DNA of 64,000 bases from Kappaphycus alvarezii (GCA_002205965.3 NADL03000677.1:434001-498000); one strand, 5' to 3'. Shown: positions 44,880 through 58,183, numbered from the stretch's first letter. The notes: a model not told the origin generated them from the letters alone. Translations and numbers: made by a program.

Positions 44880-45090
44880 TGATAAATATGTGCTCTAAAA
44901 GGTATTGAAGTTCAAATAATGAAGGATTGGTATATGAACATGGAACAGTTTGCATCACTACCAAGTCTTGTGCTAATTTAAAATTCGAAACTAATTTAGA
45001 CGCCCTGCTGATATGGGCTGACAAACGTCTGAGAGAAGACATAGATGCTGAGTTGCAGCATTTGGGGATCCTGGACTCACGTCTTAATTA
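44880..45090 (+). pseudogene. Unassigned coding-like scrap
   Basis: A stop-free reading of about 55 codons on + includes GLVYEHGTVCITTKS and DALLIWADKRLREDIDAELQ. Its amino-acid mix is far more protein-like than its AT-rich surroundings. No family recognised. It ends at a stop near 45090, after which a further open stretch follows for about 40 codons. Confidence 0.3.
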
Positions 45091-45549
45091 GATAAGCGCT
45101 GTGCTGAGCTCCACAGGAGAAAGCCGAAGGGTCCCGCAAAAACCGTTAGCGGCCTTTCTCGCTGCGTCTGATACTCTTGCACAGCTCATGAGACTCTTTA
45201 ACTTTGATAGCGGAAAGTTTTAGGAAAGTTTCCGGCTATGCTTATCAAATTTGATGCGACAAATTGAAAGTTTTGTTTGGGCACGCGCCGTGACATCAGC
45301 GACGATTTATGAAAATATTCGCTTTTGGTTCTTTTGAAAGGATCTCTCCAAGCCTGCTTAGCGTAGGCTCTGCGAATTTGATTTCCATCAAATTTACGTA
45401 TATTAAGCCGAAAACCAAAAGATCTCAATAGATGCAAAAATGCGGGCTGAGCAAGAGTATTTGCGGCAAGGTACTATTCTTTACATCGAAGAAGCTCTAC
45501 AATTGGACCTCCGACAACTTAAACCATGTTTGTTTTCATTTGACATTTG

Positions 45550-45593
45550 ACTGTCCGAAAATATCTTTTTCACTGTCCGAAAATATCTTTTTC
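45550..45593. repeat. Two perfect 22-bp tandem copies
   Basis: The unit begins ACTGTCCGAAAATATC and ends TTTTTC; the two copies at 45550-45571 and 45572-45593 are identical. Confidence 0.85.
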
Positions 45594-46047
45594 TTGTTGA
45601 AGAGTGTGAGGCTATCTCTCATACAGTGAGAAATTTGGTAAAACAATTTAAGATCAAGAACTGCTCTTTGTTATGTTTTTAGGAATAATTTGAGATTGAA
45701 TTCTATTGGTGTTCCTCTTTGATTTTTGAAGGCTATTCCATCATTTTCAGCGCAATTGTTCCCGTTGTTCGGGCATAGGCTTTACCGAAGGGTTCTATCC
45801 ATATTTGAATTAAAACTATGGTGTATTGCTAAGTTAATTATGTGTTCCTTTTAATCAAATTTTATGCAACATAACTTTACACGCTTTCCAATATCTGAAA
45901 GAATAACGTAGTGTTTCCGATGAAAATTCTGGCCGCGTCAAAATTAGTTTTACGTGAAATTGCAATTACTAATAACTTTGGCTAGTGCATGCAACACTCC
46001 TCGTCAAACAAACCTTTATATCTTGCGACTTTTTCATTTACTCAAGA

Positions 46048-46082
46048 AATTTTCTTCTCCCGCGAAAAGGGAGAAGAAAATT
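46048..46082. repeat. Perfect 14-bp hairpin with 7-base loop
   Basis: AATTTTCTTCTCCC at 46048-46061 and its exact complement GGGAGAAGAAAATT at 46069-46082, loop GCGAAAA. No gene is close enough to suggest a role. Confidence 0.8.
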
Positions 46083-48526
46083 GATTGACAAATAACTAGC
46101 AATTCTCCTTCACCTTTACCAAATAATGACATCGAGACCCTACCAAAATAAATTGATGTCGATGAAATGGTTTTAGAACCCGCCAACTGACCTGCGCCAG
46201 AAACTGTCAAACTAACGCAAAAAAATATGTAGATCAACGAAAAAGCTTTCAAAGAGAAAAAATGACAGGACCACATGAAAGTTTTTACTTCTTTCTCATC
46301 ATAAATCGCGGTTACATCTTCAATCAACAAACGGAGCCACAAATAACTGATAATTTTTCATGACTGTGAGGGCACAAATGAAATTCTTCGTTATCCCAGG
46401 GATAAACATAAAATGTTTTAAAGCAGTTTGAAGAGAATAAGTCTCTAAATAGCACTGATAAGAAATAAAAATTAAGTCTTATATTGAAACTCACCAGAAG
46501 AATAATCTGAATTCGGAAATCGATCAGGACGCAATCAACAGAACGATTTTATTAGTCTAAAATGACGTAATTCCTTCATCAATTGTAGATCTCCTGCAAC
46601 TTCCACCATATTTCAAATTTTTGAACCAAACAGTCTCTATAACTGATAGGGAAACTTTTTTTCAGAGCTTTTTGTCAGTTTTCTGAAATGGAGGTCGAAG
46701 AAGACTTTAAAACAAAGGTAAAATACTTGGAATAAGTTTCGACAACCTTCGGACTCTGCATGAATTTCCCATGGAGAAATTATTTTTGACCTAGTAATAC
46801 ACTAATCCGATAATATTTAATCCTATAAAAGAGTTTATCCAGCACTTTTCAGTGCATGAATACCAAACTGGACTCAATAAATGACATTTTGGTGGATCTA
46901 AAAGATAATTTTTGAATTAGGGGGAAGATATTTTCTTTTGTAATGGATGTTGGAGCATGCATAATTATTAGGAAGAAATGGAATTCATTTATATTTACAA
47001 AGATTCGAAGTTGTTTAAGTGGTGTTTGATTTGGCCAAATTCTATCTGGTGCATGCCACCCAGATCTCTTGGAGGTTCTCACAGAAGGGATACTACTCAC
47101 TTACATTTTTAAAGTGAGAAATTATTTGCAAAAATTTATTATTTGGATCAAGAAATACGAGCGTGGACGAAAATAACGGATTGGAGCTTTTATATATACT
47201 CAATTAAATCCAAAACTTATTACTTCTGCACAGAAGATGGGATTTTAAGCATCTTTGCTATGTTTCGAATGATTGTTTCGTACAAAGAATTAGCTAGCTA
47301 ATATTCTGGTACTCAAGCTGACCATAATCTTCGGAGGCTTGTTTCAAGCTCAGATAAATTGGTAGTTTTACATCTGTCCCTTGAAAAATTTAATCAACTT
47401 ATATTTCCTCTTCTACGAAGCCAGAGGAAATCATCAGCAGAAATTGAGTCTGTTTCTCATATTTAGGATGTTTAGCTGAAGTTTAAAACGACGGTTCCAG
47501 GTCCTGCAGATGCCTTTAGAGCTCAGCTAATAATATACAAGATAAAATATCATTATGTATTTTCAGGACATTTATCAACATTCAAGATCCCTTTACTGAG
47601 AGTTAATCTCTAAATAACTCTCAAATTAATCAATATCTTGCTTTGGTGTTTTATGCCAAATTGAGGGATTTGAATTCTGCATCGATATGTCTTCAGTAAG
47701 TTATCCTCAAACTGCTATAACTTTTGCAAAAATGATTAATGAGCAATTGTTTATTCTACTCATGGTAAGAATTTAAACAGAGAGAGACGTGTAAAAATTT
47801 CTTGATTTTTACACTGTTGAAGTAAATACTTTCAATTTATGGAGAATTGATTGAGTGGAAGATTTTTTTTGAGTAATAAGGAAGGGTATTATATGATGCA
47901 TTTAACAAATCAATGGTTTCCTAACTCCATTTACTCGATGTAAGCCATTTCAAAAGGGCAGCAACGAATATGAATTGATTTATAACGAGAAAGCGCTATT
48001 TACAATAATAATAGATAATCAAAAACTATTTTGGATATAATGTTCACGCAAACTGAAAACTAGTGCATTTTTAGCCTGATTTTTTCAGTTAAAATGCTAA
48101 TAGGATCTAGTTAGAGAGTGCCAATAGTTTAGTGACTGGTACTATAAATCATCATCACTGAAGTAGGGTAATGGTTTTGCTGAAATTAAGTCGAAGGACG
48201 GGGTTAGTGATTATATTTTGAAGATTGATAATCAAATTAATGAAAAAGATACCAATGAGGGGTAAAGGATATTATACGACGCCACAGAAATTTCTACCGT
48301 ATTGTTAACAGTAAGGAAATCTGGAAATTTACAATGAATGACATTTAATTTCTAATCCCTGCCATTTGTACTTTAGCTGTGAAAGATATATCAAAATGCC
48401 AGGATGGAGAGGACACAGATCCGAATAGAATAAGGAATGGTTCTAAGACTGTAACTAAACCACAAGCGGCAGTTTATTTTTTTCTTTGACCTTCACTGAT
48501 AGGCAGTTACAACAATGCAATCTATT

Positions 48527-48570
48527 TGACTTGAACTCCATACCTAGTGTTCACCCATTAGACCACGTGC
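48527..48570 (-). repeat. tRNA-like promoter remnant, possible SINE head
   Basis: On the minus strand TGGTCTAATGG (48565-48555) fits the tRNA A box, and AGTTCAAGTCA (48537-48527) fits the B box at 9 of 11 positions. The boxes are about 17 bases apart, too close for a complete tRNA, and no acceptor stem closes. A tRNA-derived SINE or a deleted tRNA gene would look like this. Confidence 0.3.
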
Positions 48571-48645
48571 CCTGAGTGAAGTAATTCTATACGAGTATTT
48601 TTCATTTATTCAAACATATACCTGGTACATGTTCTTGCATGTACC

Positions 48646-48873
48646 CATGTACCAGATACTTTTGAAAGATGCCCCATATATTTGGAGCATTTGGAATTTT
48701 TGATCGCTTTTATCGCATCCCCAAAAAATATTATATGTTTCATGGATTTCACTGCTTCTTGGTTAAAAATTATCCATATTAAACCATTTACTAACGTGCA
48801 ACAGGTTTCGGAAGTACTTTAGTGCTTCATGTACCAGGTACATTTTTTTTTGAAGTGTACCCCATATTATAGG
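48646..48873. repeat. Diverged direct repeats with GTACC palindromes
   Basis: CATGTACCAGATACTTTTGA with following GCCCCATAT (48646 on) and CATGTACCAGGTACATTTT with following TACCCCATAT (48828 on) are related copies of about 45 bases. Nearby CTGGTACATG (48622-48631) and CATGTACCAG (48646-48655) form a 10-bp inverted pair, and ATGTACCAGGTACAT (48829-48843) is itself a near-perfect palindrome. Confidence 0.5.
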
Positions 48874-49012
48874 TTTAGAACACGACCAAACCCACCTGAG
48901 GTAAAATAGTCAGACTTGATCTATTTTCGTACATTGACACATAATGTTTAAAGGCAAAATGTGCAGTAAGAAAGACATGAATTTAGTTTAAGAAACAAAA
49001 AGAAAGAATAAG

Positions 49013-50150
49013 TTGGAGCATATATCTAGAAATGCTTTTCTGGACATCAATAGCTATTTAGGCATCGATGAGAGTCTAAAATGTTTGCAGTTCAATTTTC
49101 CGGATTTTTCATTGAGGATCAACCAAGAATGTTCCTGTGAAGAGAGCCCAAAAAATATACTAACATACTCTGTAAAATTGATCAATATCCCGACTCAGGA
49201 ACTGTAGGATAGGCATAGTACCACGTAAACCCACACGCGTGTGATCATCATGTTAATCATCTAACCTTTAATTGGAGCTGGGGGCAATGCAAGCCGTGAA
49301 ACTCAAGACCATAGACAGAATTTGAATTTCTCCAAAACAATTGTTAATAACATGCATTAAATGAGAAAAAAAGCATTCCGTTCTCTTGTAGAGAGGAGAA
49401 GACGCAGAACTATTTGATAACTCGTTTCTTTAAAGGTGTAAAGTGGACGATATGTGCCAGTTGGGGAAGAATTAGGACTTTTTCCTTGAAAGAATGCTTA
49501 ACGTGGCAACACTAGATTCCTTCATGTGCAGCTGCTCATATCGTACTTAATTGTCTAGTCCCTGTTCAATCCTCAGATGGTTTAGAAGGAGGTGATAATT
49601 TGTGGTCAATGACAATAAAATATGATTAGTCGTTTACATAGAATATCGGAAAACGTGATTGGCTCCTAAAATTTGTTAAAGAGTAAATTAAGGGTGATTG
49701 GGTTATGAATGAACGAGAATTTAGGCCTTTGCCAAGTATGTCGCAAAAAATTGCAAAGAGAGATATTTGGGGATGAAATCAATGGATTAGGTGCGTCAAA
49801 AAACCTTGAACAAATGTTTGAGTCACGAATCACATTTGGGAAAATGAAGGACATCCAAAAGAGCAGCCAATCTTTTATTGGCTCTTCAGCGGATCCAGAG
49901 GAGCTCAATGGTTACGATGGAGCTAAAATAGTTGCAATGGCCCATGGATGAGAGTTTTCTCCGGCAATAGAGCTTTTATTGCTGATTAAGCTCATTTGAG
50001 TATTGGTTATGAAGTATCTTCGATGCAGAATCCATGGAAGAAAGTGAATCCTTATCAGTGGCCAAGCTGAGAAACTTGCATATGAATCGAGTTTGTTTAA
50101 ACCCGAGAATCACATAAATTGAACAAACTGGGAAGATTGATGTTGCCATG
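49013..50150 (+). pseudogene. Two unassigned coding-like scraps
   Basis: Frames 49013-49207 (FLDINSYLGIDESLKCLQF) and 49709-49951 (LGLCQVCRKKLQREIFGDE, including a CxxC) stand out from the AT-rich background. They could be parts of one decayed gene. A further reading ALETTSVSLMNIMRNK occurs at about 50190. No family is recognised and neither has a convincing start. Confidence 0.2.
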
Positions 50151-53100
50151 TAGTTCACCCTGGAATTGGGGAGACTTATATGATGGCTTTGGAGACTACT
50201 TCTGTGTCTTTAATGAATATAATGCGTAATAAACCACAAAATACGGATCAGAAGCCGGATTATCCGTGGAGGCTATCTATTGCACACTCAATGTGGTGAA
50301 TTACAAATTTTTGCTGATAGGCTGATTTCTGTGACGTGATAGTTCTCCATTTACGTTATATTTTAGACAATAGGGGTGAATTTCAACCATGACTGAATAT
50401 TAAGTGGTATCAAACTGACTCTGTGGCTGTTGCATTGCAATATTGATCTATTTCACCAGGTCTGTGATAACTCTTTTTGAACTGTTTTATAAGTCACAGT
50501 GCTGCTTTCAATAAATCAAAAACGGAACTAACGGTGAGGTCTTCGACATAATGGATGTACCTAAAATGCATTAATATGCTTTAGTTCCCAGAGAGTCATG
50601 TCCAAATCTCGATAACAGCTTAATTTTTCTTTTGGTTTAAAGTACAGTTCTTCTTTTTCCCCATGAATTTGAGCTTCATTATGATCAACCTTTATAGAAA
50701 AAATGAATTACAGTGACGATATTTTTCTAGGTGGGGTCTGGGCGAACTTGGGCTCTTTTCCATGAGCTTGAGTACACTCCCTAGTGCTGATGTTAATGTA
50801 ACATAAGCTTATAGACAATCTAGTCGTCTTGAGTTCTTGAGATGACTCTGTTACGGTAAATAAAATTTTTCCCTGCTTTATTTACTCTCTTTCAAGAAAC
50901 GAAGAGGTAAATACTTGCCTCTTACAGAGATGGTTACAATGCAAAAGATTTGTACTGTTGAATGTATTTTAAATGAATTTCTCGGTTTCGAACACTGAGA
51001 AAGAAACAGGAATGTAACAATAGTGTGCTTATTTACCACGTTTTCATCATATTACTTGTAATTTGAGGCATACTGATAACTTAATCATACAAAACTCCTC
51101 TTAATTAAAATTACATAAAACTGTGTATTTACGTATCTTTACTTAACGATGTCAACATGTTCGGATTCAATTTTGGTGCTATATAGGGTGAATTGGCAGT
51201 GAAAGAGGGACAAATGAATGCTTTCTTGCAACTACAATGGCCGTGATATTTGAATAAAGTAAGCAGGGCGAATGTATTCCCGCTAATAATAGTAATTTTT
51301 TCGATATCAAAAACAGAAGAAAAGCCTCAGTAATGATCAGAGATTTGTGTTTATTTGAAAGTTCTGGATGTAGAGACGTCAAATAATCTTTATTGATTTT
51401 ATATAATCTACCGAAGAAGATTATGGGAGGTGCAAATAATCAGGATGAAAGATGGAAAAGCGATTTTAATCATCTGCAAATAACAGATCAGGTGGAAAAT
51501 CTTCAAAAGAAGGGAGATAGCGTAAAGAAAGTGTGTCAGCTGCTAAGAATAGGATATAAAAACAGAAGGTAACTCAGGAAAAGGTAAGAGATCTTCGTAT
51601 TGCTATAGGTTGACACTTTCTGGGAATGGCCATTTGGAATGGAAAGCCAGTTACGCTTGAAACGCCTCCAATTATGCACAACATATCAAATTGTATTATT
51701 TATGTCCAATATTTACCTCATATATGTGGTTCCCCGCACAATGCATATCGCAAAAAGGAGTAAAAAGCTACTTAGATCGATTTTTTAGTTCAAAGGTCCA
51801 CTTTTCCGTCTTGGAGCTGGATTTGAAGCTAAGATAGATTAATTAATGGTTTTTTTGAGTACCTATTTCGCTGTGTACTGGGATACAGAAAAGTACAAGA
51901 ATAGTCGAATGATGAACAGACCCAGATCTAAAATTTTAGATCTCAAAGTGGTCAATTTTTTCAAGAAGAAAATATTATCCCTTGAATACTTTAAAAAAAT
52001 GAGAAAGAAGGAGAATAGGACCTGTAAATACGGGTTAAGACTGTATATAAATGTATTATTACTACAAAAGACCTTAAATTTCGTTTTTGATTTCAGTGGA
52101 AGGCATTGTTATGGTAATAGAAAACTTATATAGGCTATATGAATAAAAAGTGTTCACGGGATGACTGCCAGGTTACAAGTAGAAAGGCCTTTAGATGAGA
52201 AGGTAGATGATTAGTTCATTTAAAGGCGCGGAGAAGAATTTCATCATAATCAAGAGACAGAAATTATTGAATGACACTTTTTACTAAAATCCGAGGAGAC
52301 ATAGAACCACCCTTGGAAAAGCTTGCAACTGTAGAAGTCGTAGTAGTTAGTATTCTTAATTTTACTAACGTCTTAAACTCACCTCAGCAGGTAAGTGAAA
52401 CGAGAATGGCACCCAAGATAGTTTTAAGGATCTATAAATGTAACTTATATAGAGGCTACTGCTAAAAGTTAGTAATATCAACTCCTTAGGCATTAAGAGC
52501 AATAGGAGGTGATATTCACCCTGTAGCAAGCAAATTTTACTTGCTTTTTTCGGCCAAATGCGATATACAAAAAAGGGAATGCCTAGTAAATGATATACTG
52601 TTTGTCTAAAGGGTCGATGATGTGAAATGAAGTTTTACATACATACGAAGCAGCCAGTAGGAACAAACTTTTCGAGACGGGTAATATGGAATTACGAATT
52701 TGAGTTTGTTCGGAACTGAGCTGTAAATAATTCAGCACGCTGAAAGTACCAGGCTCAAAATTTTCTATTGCAAAGCATAGATAAGGCGAGTAAAGGCTTT
52801 AGTAGGTACAGAGTCTACTAAAATACTGGTTTGAGTAAGAATTTAAGGATATTTTTATCTACAAAGGCCTGCGAGAAGTAAGTTATAATACTTGAGGGAG
52901 GAGAAATAGAGGCAATTCCTTTATTTCTGAGGACATTACAAGAATATTAAACATCATTTGGTTCCTGAAGATCACTATAGCACTTTAGTGCTCAATAAGT
53001 ATACTTTATAAATAAACATCAGTAAATTACACTGTCGAATAGTGATAGATATATTTCAATTGATAAAGCCAATTAGTGCTTTAAAAACTGAAGCTCCAAT

Positions 53101-54659
53101 TTTTTTGAGGAAAATGTGTAGACATATTGGGCAAAAGAATCAGATTTCCACAAAATGAGTCCAATGAAAATTAGAGCATTAAGCATACCTGTTGAAAGAA
53201 GAAGAAAAATGGAGAACAATGTGTTATCGTAAAGCTAGGATCAAGGTACAAAAGATAGATCTTAGACACCCACCGAACAGAATTCGAAATAGTTCATGGA
53301 TAAATATACGGCTGAAGGTTCTGGAAAATATTATATAAATGCAATATAGGACATATTTAGAGGAATACCAGGGCTGCGTCAGAAAATAATTATCGTCATC
53401 TTACTGGATTCCTACGGGGAGATATTTATTGATTGAAGTGTGCATGAAATCAACTTTAGAAAATTTTTTCTATATATACTAAAAAGAATGCGATAATAAA
53501 ATCTGCTAATCCATGAAGGGGCTTAAATTATGAAAGAAAGAGTTGGTCAATAAATGCTGAATATGATGCTGTACTCGACTGTCATTGATCCATTTAGATA
53601 AAAACTGTTGTTAGAAGTTTTATTATAATGAAGAATAATAATGCACAAAAAGCTTATGTTTTTATATTAGGTCTATTTATTTAATCGGATAAACGAAATA
53701 AGTTCTTTATTGATGGATGTATTAATGAGATGACACAAGAAAAATTTTCCAATAACAATGTCACTTAAGGTAATATTTTATTTTTCTTTTGAATAAATAG
53801 TTTTATTACTTTTCAAAATTTTGGTGTAACTCGAGCACTTCCTACTTCACAGCCATGCATTTCTGAATTTCAAACTGGCATAATGGCTTCCAAAGAATTA
53901 TACATAATGAATAGTATTTTTTATTTTGCTTACATTTGCGGACTATATTATTGCATAATTGTAAACTCATGAAACATACTTCGGATATCTGAAATTTCCT
54001 CAGTCGCTTGAGAACAGTTGATATAAATTTTGGCCTGCGCAACTTTTAACTTTGTACGCATAGATCTGGAAATGGTTAGTAGACACAGCGATCTAAATGG
54101 CCTGGAGAAAAGGTGTGGAATAGATGTATTACTGTTCCAGGCCAAATTTAAAGATTAGGAAAACTCTTTTGGAGAACTGAATAATGATATCGCTGCTTTT
54201 TAAACAAGTTAAAATGCTCTATTTGGTTAATTAAATCGTTTATGTGAAAATAGGAGTGTGAAAAACTGAGAGTGCAGCTTAGCTAGCAGCTTTGAAAAAA
54301 GAATGGCCCGACCCGTAATTCTAGCATCGCCTCATATGAAAAAGGAGTTCTTTATTTATATTGATACATAAAGAGTGATAGTGGGCGCAGTATTGAAGCA
54401 TAATGGAGACGATAACAATGAAAGCACGGTGTTTCTATAGATAAAGGAGCATAACGGAACGTAATGAAGTGGATTTGAATGCAGTTCCAGGGCGTACAAT
54501 GGGTGAATAGTGTCGGAGGTTCAATGGCGAACCAGAACATGGCGCAATGAAGTAGTGAAAATTACAACATAGAAATAACGGATTTTTTGCCGTAGTGGCG
54601 CAGAAATTAAGGGTAAACTAAAAATAGGCAAGAAGCAGTGAAAATGACATTTAGAAAGT

Positions 54660-55350
54660 GAGGGTCCACTTGCCCGATCCACTTCTGATGGAACGGTCTA
54701 CCAGTCCACTATTGACTATACGTTACAGGAAGCTGGGCTCTATGTGTACATGAAGGTAGGATTGACATCAGGGGCAATCATTACAGTTCAGCTAGTACAG
54801 CCAGGCCAGAGTGAATACCTTTTAGAGAATCTCAGGACACCCTTAATTGACCCATAAAAGGGTCGAGGCACGAGAAATAAACGAGAAGGAAAAAATTTAG
54901 GTAGAACCTCAGGAACTTCACGCCCAGATCGAGTGAGGGATCTGGCTGGCACTACACTGATGGTTCTGCTGTAGGAACATTTGGGGACAGATCGGTGCCG
55001 TATAATACCGGTAGGTTCACTTGTCTTACTTCGCAGACGTCTCAGGTCGGTAGAAAAAGTACCTTGGTAGCGTGGTAGAGCTCAAGATGGCTGGTACTCA
55101 ACCTGCCAAGGACTATCGAGCGAAAGGGTGAGGGAAACGCAAGGGTGAGGTTGGCTCACTCTCAAAATGAGCTTGCCGGACCGCAGTAAAGGGAGATAAT
55201 CATTGCCGGTGACGGCGCGATAGAATCCATAAGGGATAAACCGCATGGAGTAAACTGGAAAAGGAGAAAGTGGGTAGTAAAAGTTAACAGGGACTCCGAG
55301 AGATGGAAGGTACTTCCCTTTTACATGACGCACACCAAGACGGAGATTTA
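54660..55350 (+). other. GC-richer island with a stop-free stretch
   Basis: Composition rises sharply at about 54660 and falls again at about 55350. The first 195 bases are open on + (SDGTVYQSTIDYTLQEAGLY and LVQPGQSEYLLENLRTPL), ending at a TAA near 54857. Just after it come CCATAAAAGGG and GAAATAAACG, which could be TATA and polyadenylation elements of an LTR. I cannot decide between a captured exon, a retroelement piece and an LTR. Confidence 0.3.
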
Positions 55351-55536
55351 AGTTAAATATCAGCTGTCAAAATTTCGTCGGCGATTGTGTACAGATGTGC
55401 TTTGAGGCGTTTAAAGGAAGTTGATACCCTGTCCCAAGCGGTTTACACAAAATGTGATGTTCGTTAAGCCTATACATAGGCTGATTATCGCGCAATAAAT
55501 TTTATGGTTCTACCGATACTTCTTCGAAAGCACAGT

Positions 55537-56358
55537 TCACAGCCCGCACAAATACCCAAAATAATATTCGACAATTAACCGATCAGTAGCGACTGTTTTG
55601 TTAAACAAGACTTCTTCTCGCGATAGCTCTCCATTTCGCGGTCCTTTATGCGGATGAATGGTCCGCAAAAAGTCCTTCGCTTCCTGATACCCTATACCCA
55701 CTGCCATAGCCAGAATCCACTGTACTCGGTAGAACTGATTCCCCATCCTCTATGTCCATCTCAGTGGCTCTGTCTTGGCAATTTGACTTGTTACATTCGG
55801 CCATGTGATGAAAAATATAAACATCAGTACCTGAACCAGGGTAGCTAAAACTAAGGCCAATTGCCAATCCTAGTAGAAGTATAGATAACCTTGAGACTAT
55901 ATTTACACTTGGCCGGTTGCATTGTTGAAAAGTAACTTCCACCTCATACCATGCGTACTGAAATTGTGCAATTACTTTCTCCGTCTTTTGTATATTTTCC
56001 ACCCTCCATTCCTCCGCAAGCCTTGCATCGCAATCATCATAGACGGTCTCAGATATGAGAAACATAAAGCTGTAGACAGGTCGCTAAAAAGTTGGACTAG
56101 TGATACCGAACATTTTTCCGAGAAATACCATGCCCTTCCATGCTTTAAAGTTGTCAAAGTCATACGTACATCTTTCCCTGTAAACTGAGACCTGCGTCCC
56201 CTACCAACATTGTATTTGCCGCTGATAAAATGAGATAAATGATTACATATACTGATAAATTCGGCCGCGGGAAGATTCGTCTTTTCGCAAATACCGCTTG
56301 AACCGCTATAATCGTAGAAGGTTTCTAAAATGGGCACGCGCTGTCTATTTCTTGACAT
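55537..56358 (-). pseudogene. DDE_4-type transposase relic 3
   Basis: Minus-strand pieces: 56358-55972 with MTLTTLKHGRAWYFSEK, a second with YEVEVTFQQCNRPS (about 55935) and, further on, YPGSGTDVYIFHHMAEC, and 55746-55537 with GYQEAKDFLRTIHPHKGPRN and TDRLIVEYYFGYLCGLW-like text. DVTFQQ.NRP, PGS.SD..IF and R.IVE.FFG.L are landmarks of one subfamily of DDE_4 transposases, including the last catalytic Glu in VEYYFG. The block between NRPS and YPGS is shortened (the GKHKLYG part is missing). Two or more frame changes make it inactive. Confidence 0.65.
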
Positions 56359-56660
56359 TACTTCTAAAATTTTTCTTGGTTACTATAATTTAGGAATTTT
56401 GCTTGCTGTTCTTCGGCTGATTCTGCAAAAAAGCCCCAGTGCTCCTGTTGTCTGAGAACGGATAAGAGAAGTGGAAGGTACTTTCTCAGTTGGCTCTGTT
56501 TGAGTCTTCAGTATAGTCCCGGTGATAACTAGCATGCAGTGCTTGGGGTAGTGAAGTGCAGTGTCCGGAGGGGTTTAGGTTGGAGTGCAATTCGTGGAGG
56601 GGGATATGTAGTACCGTGTTGTAAGGGGGGTTTGGAGTTCAGTGCTCTTTTAAATTTAAA

Positions 56661-57049
56661 ATGAATACCTCCAGAGGACTACCAGAAGTTAATTTCAGCC
56701 GGGAGGAACTTGAGGGGTATTTAGCGCCCAAAAGTTAATCGATAATTGAATTGTTGGTTGATGCTTCCGATAAACAGGCAGAAGCTTAAAAGCAGGTTTT
56801 TAATAAAAAATACTCAACATCAGCAGGGATAATAGATTATAAGCAAACGGTACTGAATTCAAAGGTATTACAGAAAAGTTTACCCTAAAGGTATCAAATT
56901 ACAAGGTTCTGAAGGCTCATGTAGGAGGTATCAGTGACATCGACAGCACTAAACATCATGGTAAAGTTCCATTGGTCCAACTGGCAAAGAAGCATAGAGT
57001 AATTGCTGCTTGGAGGGGTCCGAAATGTTTCGAGAACCACGTGAGGTAG
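56661..57049 (+). pseudogene. Unassigned decayed coding sequence
   Basis: From an ATG at 56661 the + strand reads MNTSRGLPEVNFSREELEGY, then after stops LLVDASDKQAEA and KKYSTSAGIIDYKQTVL, then after a frameshift FTLKVSNYKVLKAHVGGISD and KHHGKVPLVQLAKKHRVIAA to a TAG at 57047-57049. The readings are strongly protein-like and continuous in sense, so I regard this as one relic gene with two to three breaks. I do not recognise the family. It lies between two transposase relics on the other strand. Confidence 0.4.
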
Positions 57050-58183
57050 CTACGATGGCTTCTTGTCATTTGCTTAGCACAAATTGGTATGATATTTTGT
57101 TTTGCACTTGTGTGTGGCTACAATGCACATGTTGCACTAATTTATTCTTATAGTGTAAACCCTTGATAACGGTTTCTCGAGGGATTTTGTCAGGTTATTT
57201 GAGGTAATTTATGGGCATAAGCGTTACAGAACTGGATTGGTATGCACCCAAATTGAGTGGAGGGCTTCAAAACATGGTTGAAAATTGAGAATGTAACCTG
57301 ATGGGCTTGGCAGCAGTAATATGCCATTTTTTTGAAATGGTTTCTAGGTTCCGCATCACAATTAGTTCAGGGACCTGTCTCCCTTTAATATGAGATTAAG
57401 AAAAAGAACAATATTGCAACTATTTACAATTACCTTTCCCAAAACAAAGGTGAAAAGCTCAGCGATTAAGTAAGGTTGGTAAAATAGGCTAATATCTCTA
57501 ATAACACTTTTAAAAGTAATTTTGAGTTCAGTTTTAATGAATTACTGGCATACAAAATGTACACTTTTGTGCTGGATTGTGGAGAAAAGAAAACTGCTGC
57601 AACTATTACACTGCTTTGTAAAGTAATGTATGTGTTTTACTTTACCAGGAATATAATGAAATATACTAATTGTTGCAATCAGACTTATTGCGGGTATGAG
57701 CGAATTTCACAGAAGTATCATAAAAACATATGATGTTAAATTGAACGCAAATGTGAAGAAACTTTCGCTCCCGTGCATACAGGTCATACAAACCCAGAAT
57801 AACATGGAAATCGAGTATCCTGAGGGACTCAAAGATGAAACACCGGAATGCATAGGGGTGAAGGAATGCGGAGCTAGGGAAGATAGACTACTGCGGTTAA
57901 TTGGCTGCTGAGCCAAGCGCAAGGAGTCAGTATATATTTTTGTTGGAGTATCAATACAAAGCAGCAATTCACTTCCTTACCTCGGTAAAATACATAGTCT
58001 ACTAGAAAGCATGCTGCTCTTCAGAAAAATCAGTTCCTCGTAACCGAATTGCAGGCAATCTAGGCCCCTTATCGCAGTAGCATTTTTTTCAAGCTCCTCC
58101 CCTATTGCGTAAAGCCTTTTTCACCGTTCATTGGTGCGCATCTCCTTCTACAAGGAGCGGATGCATCTGAACATGCATATTTA

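Larger units (their letters stand above)
39496..54659. other. 15 kb of AT-rich, gene-poor sequence
   Basis: The base composition drops clearly here and stays low. Most open frames are short and have the Lys/Ile/Phe/Asn-rich composition expected from AT-rich DNA. Supportable items inside (foldback repeat, gag-like fragment, small hairpins, tRNA-like remnant, direct repeats, a few coding-like scraps) are listed separately. I see no intact gene on either strand. Confidence 0.5.
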
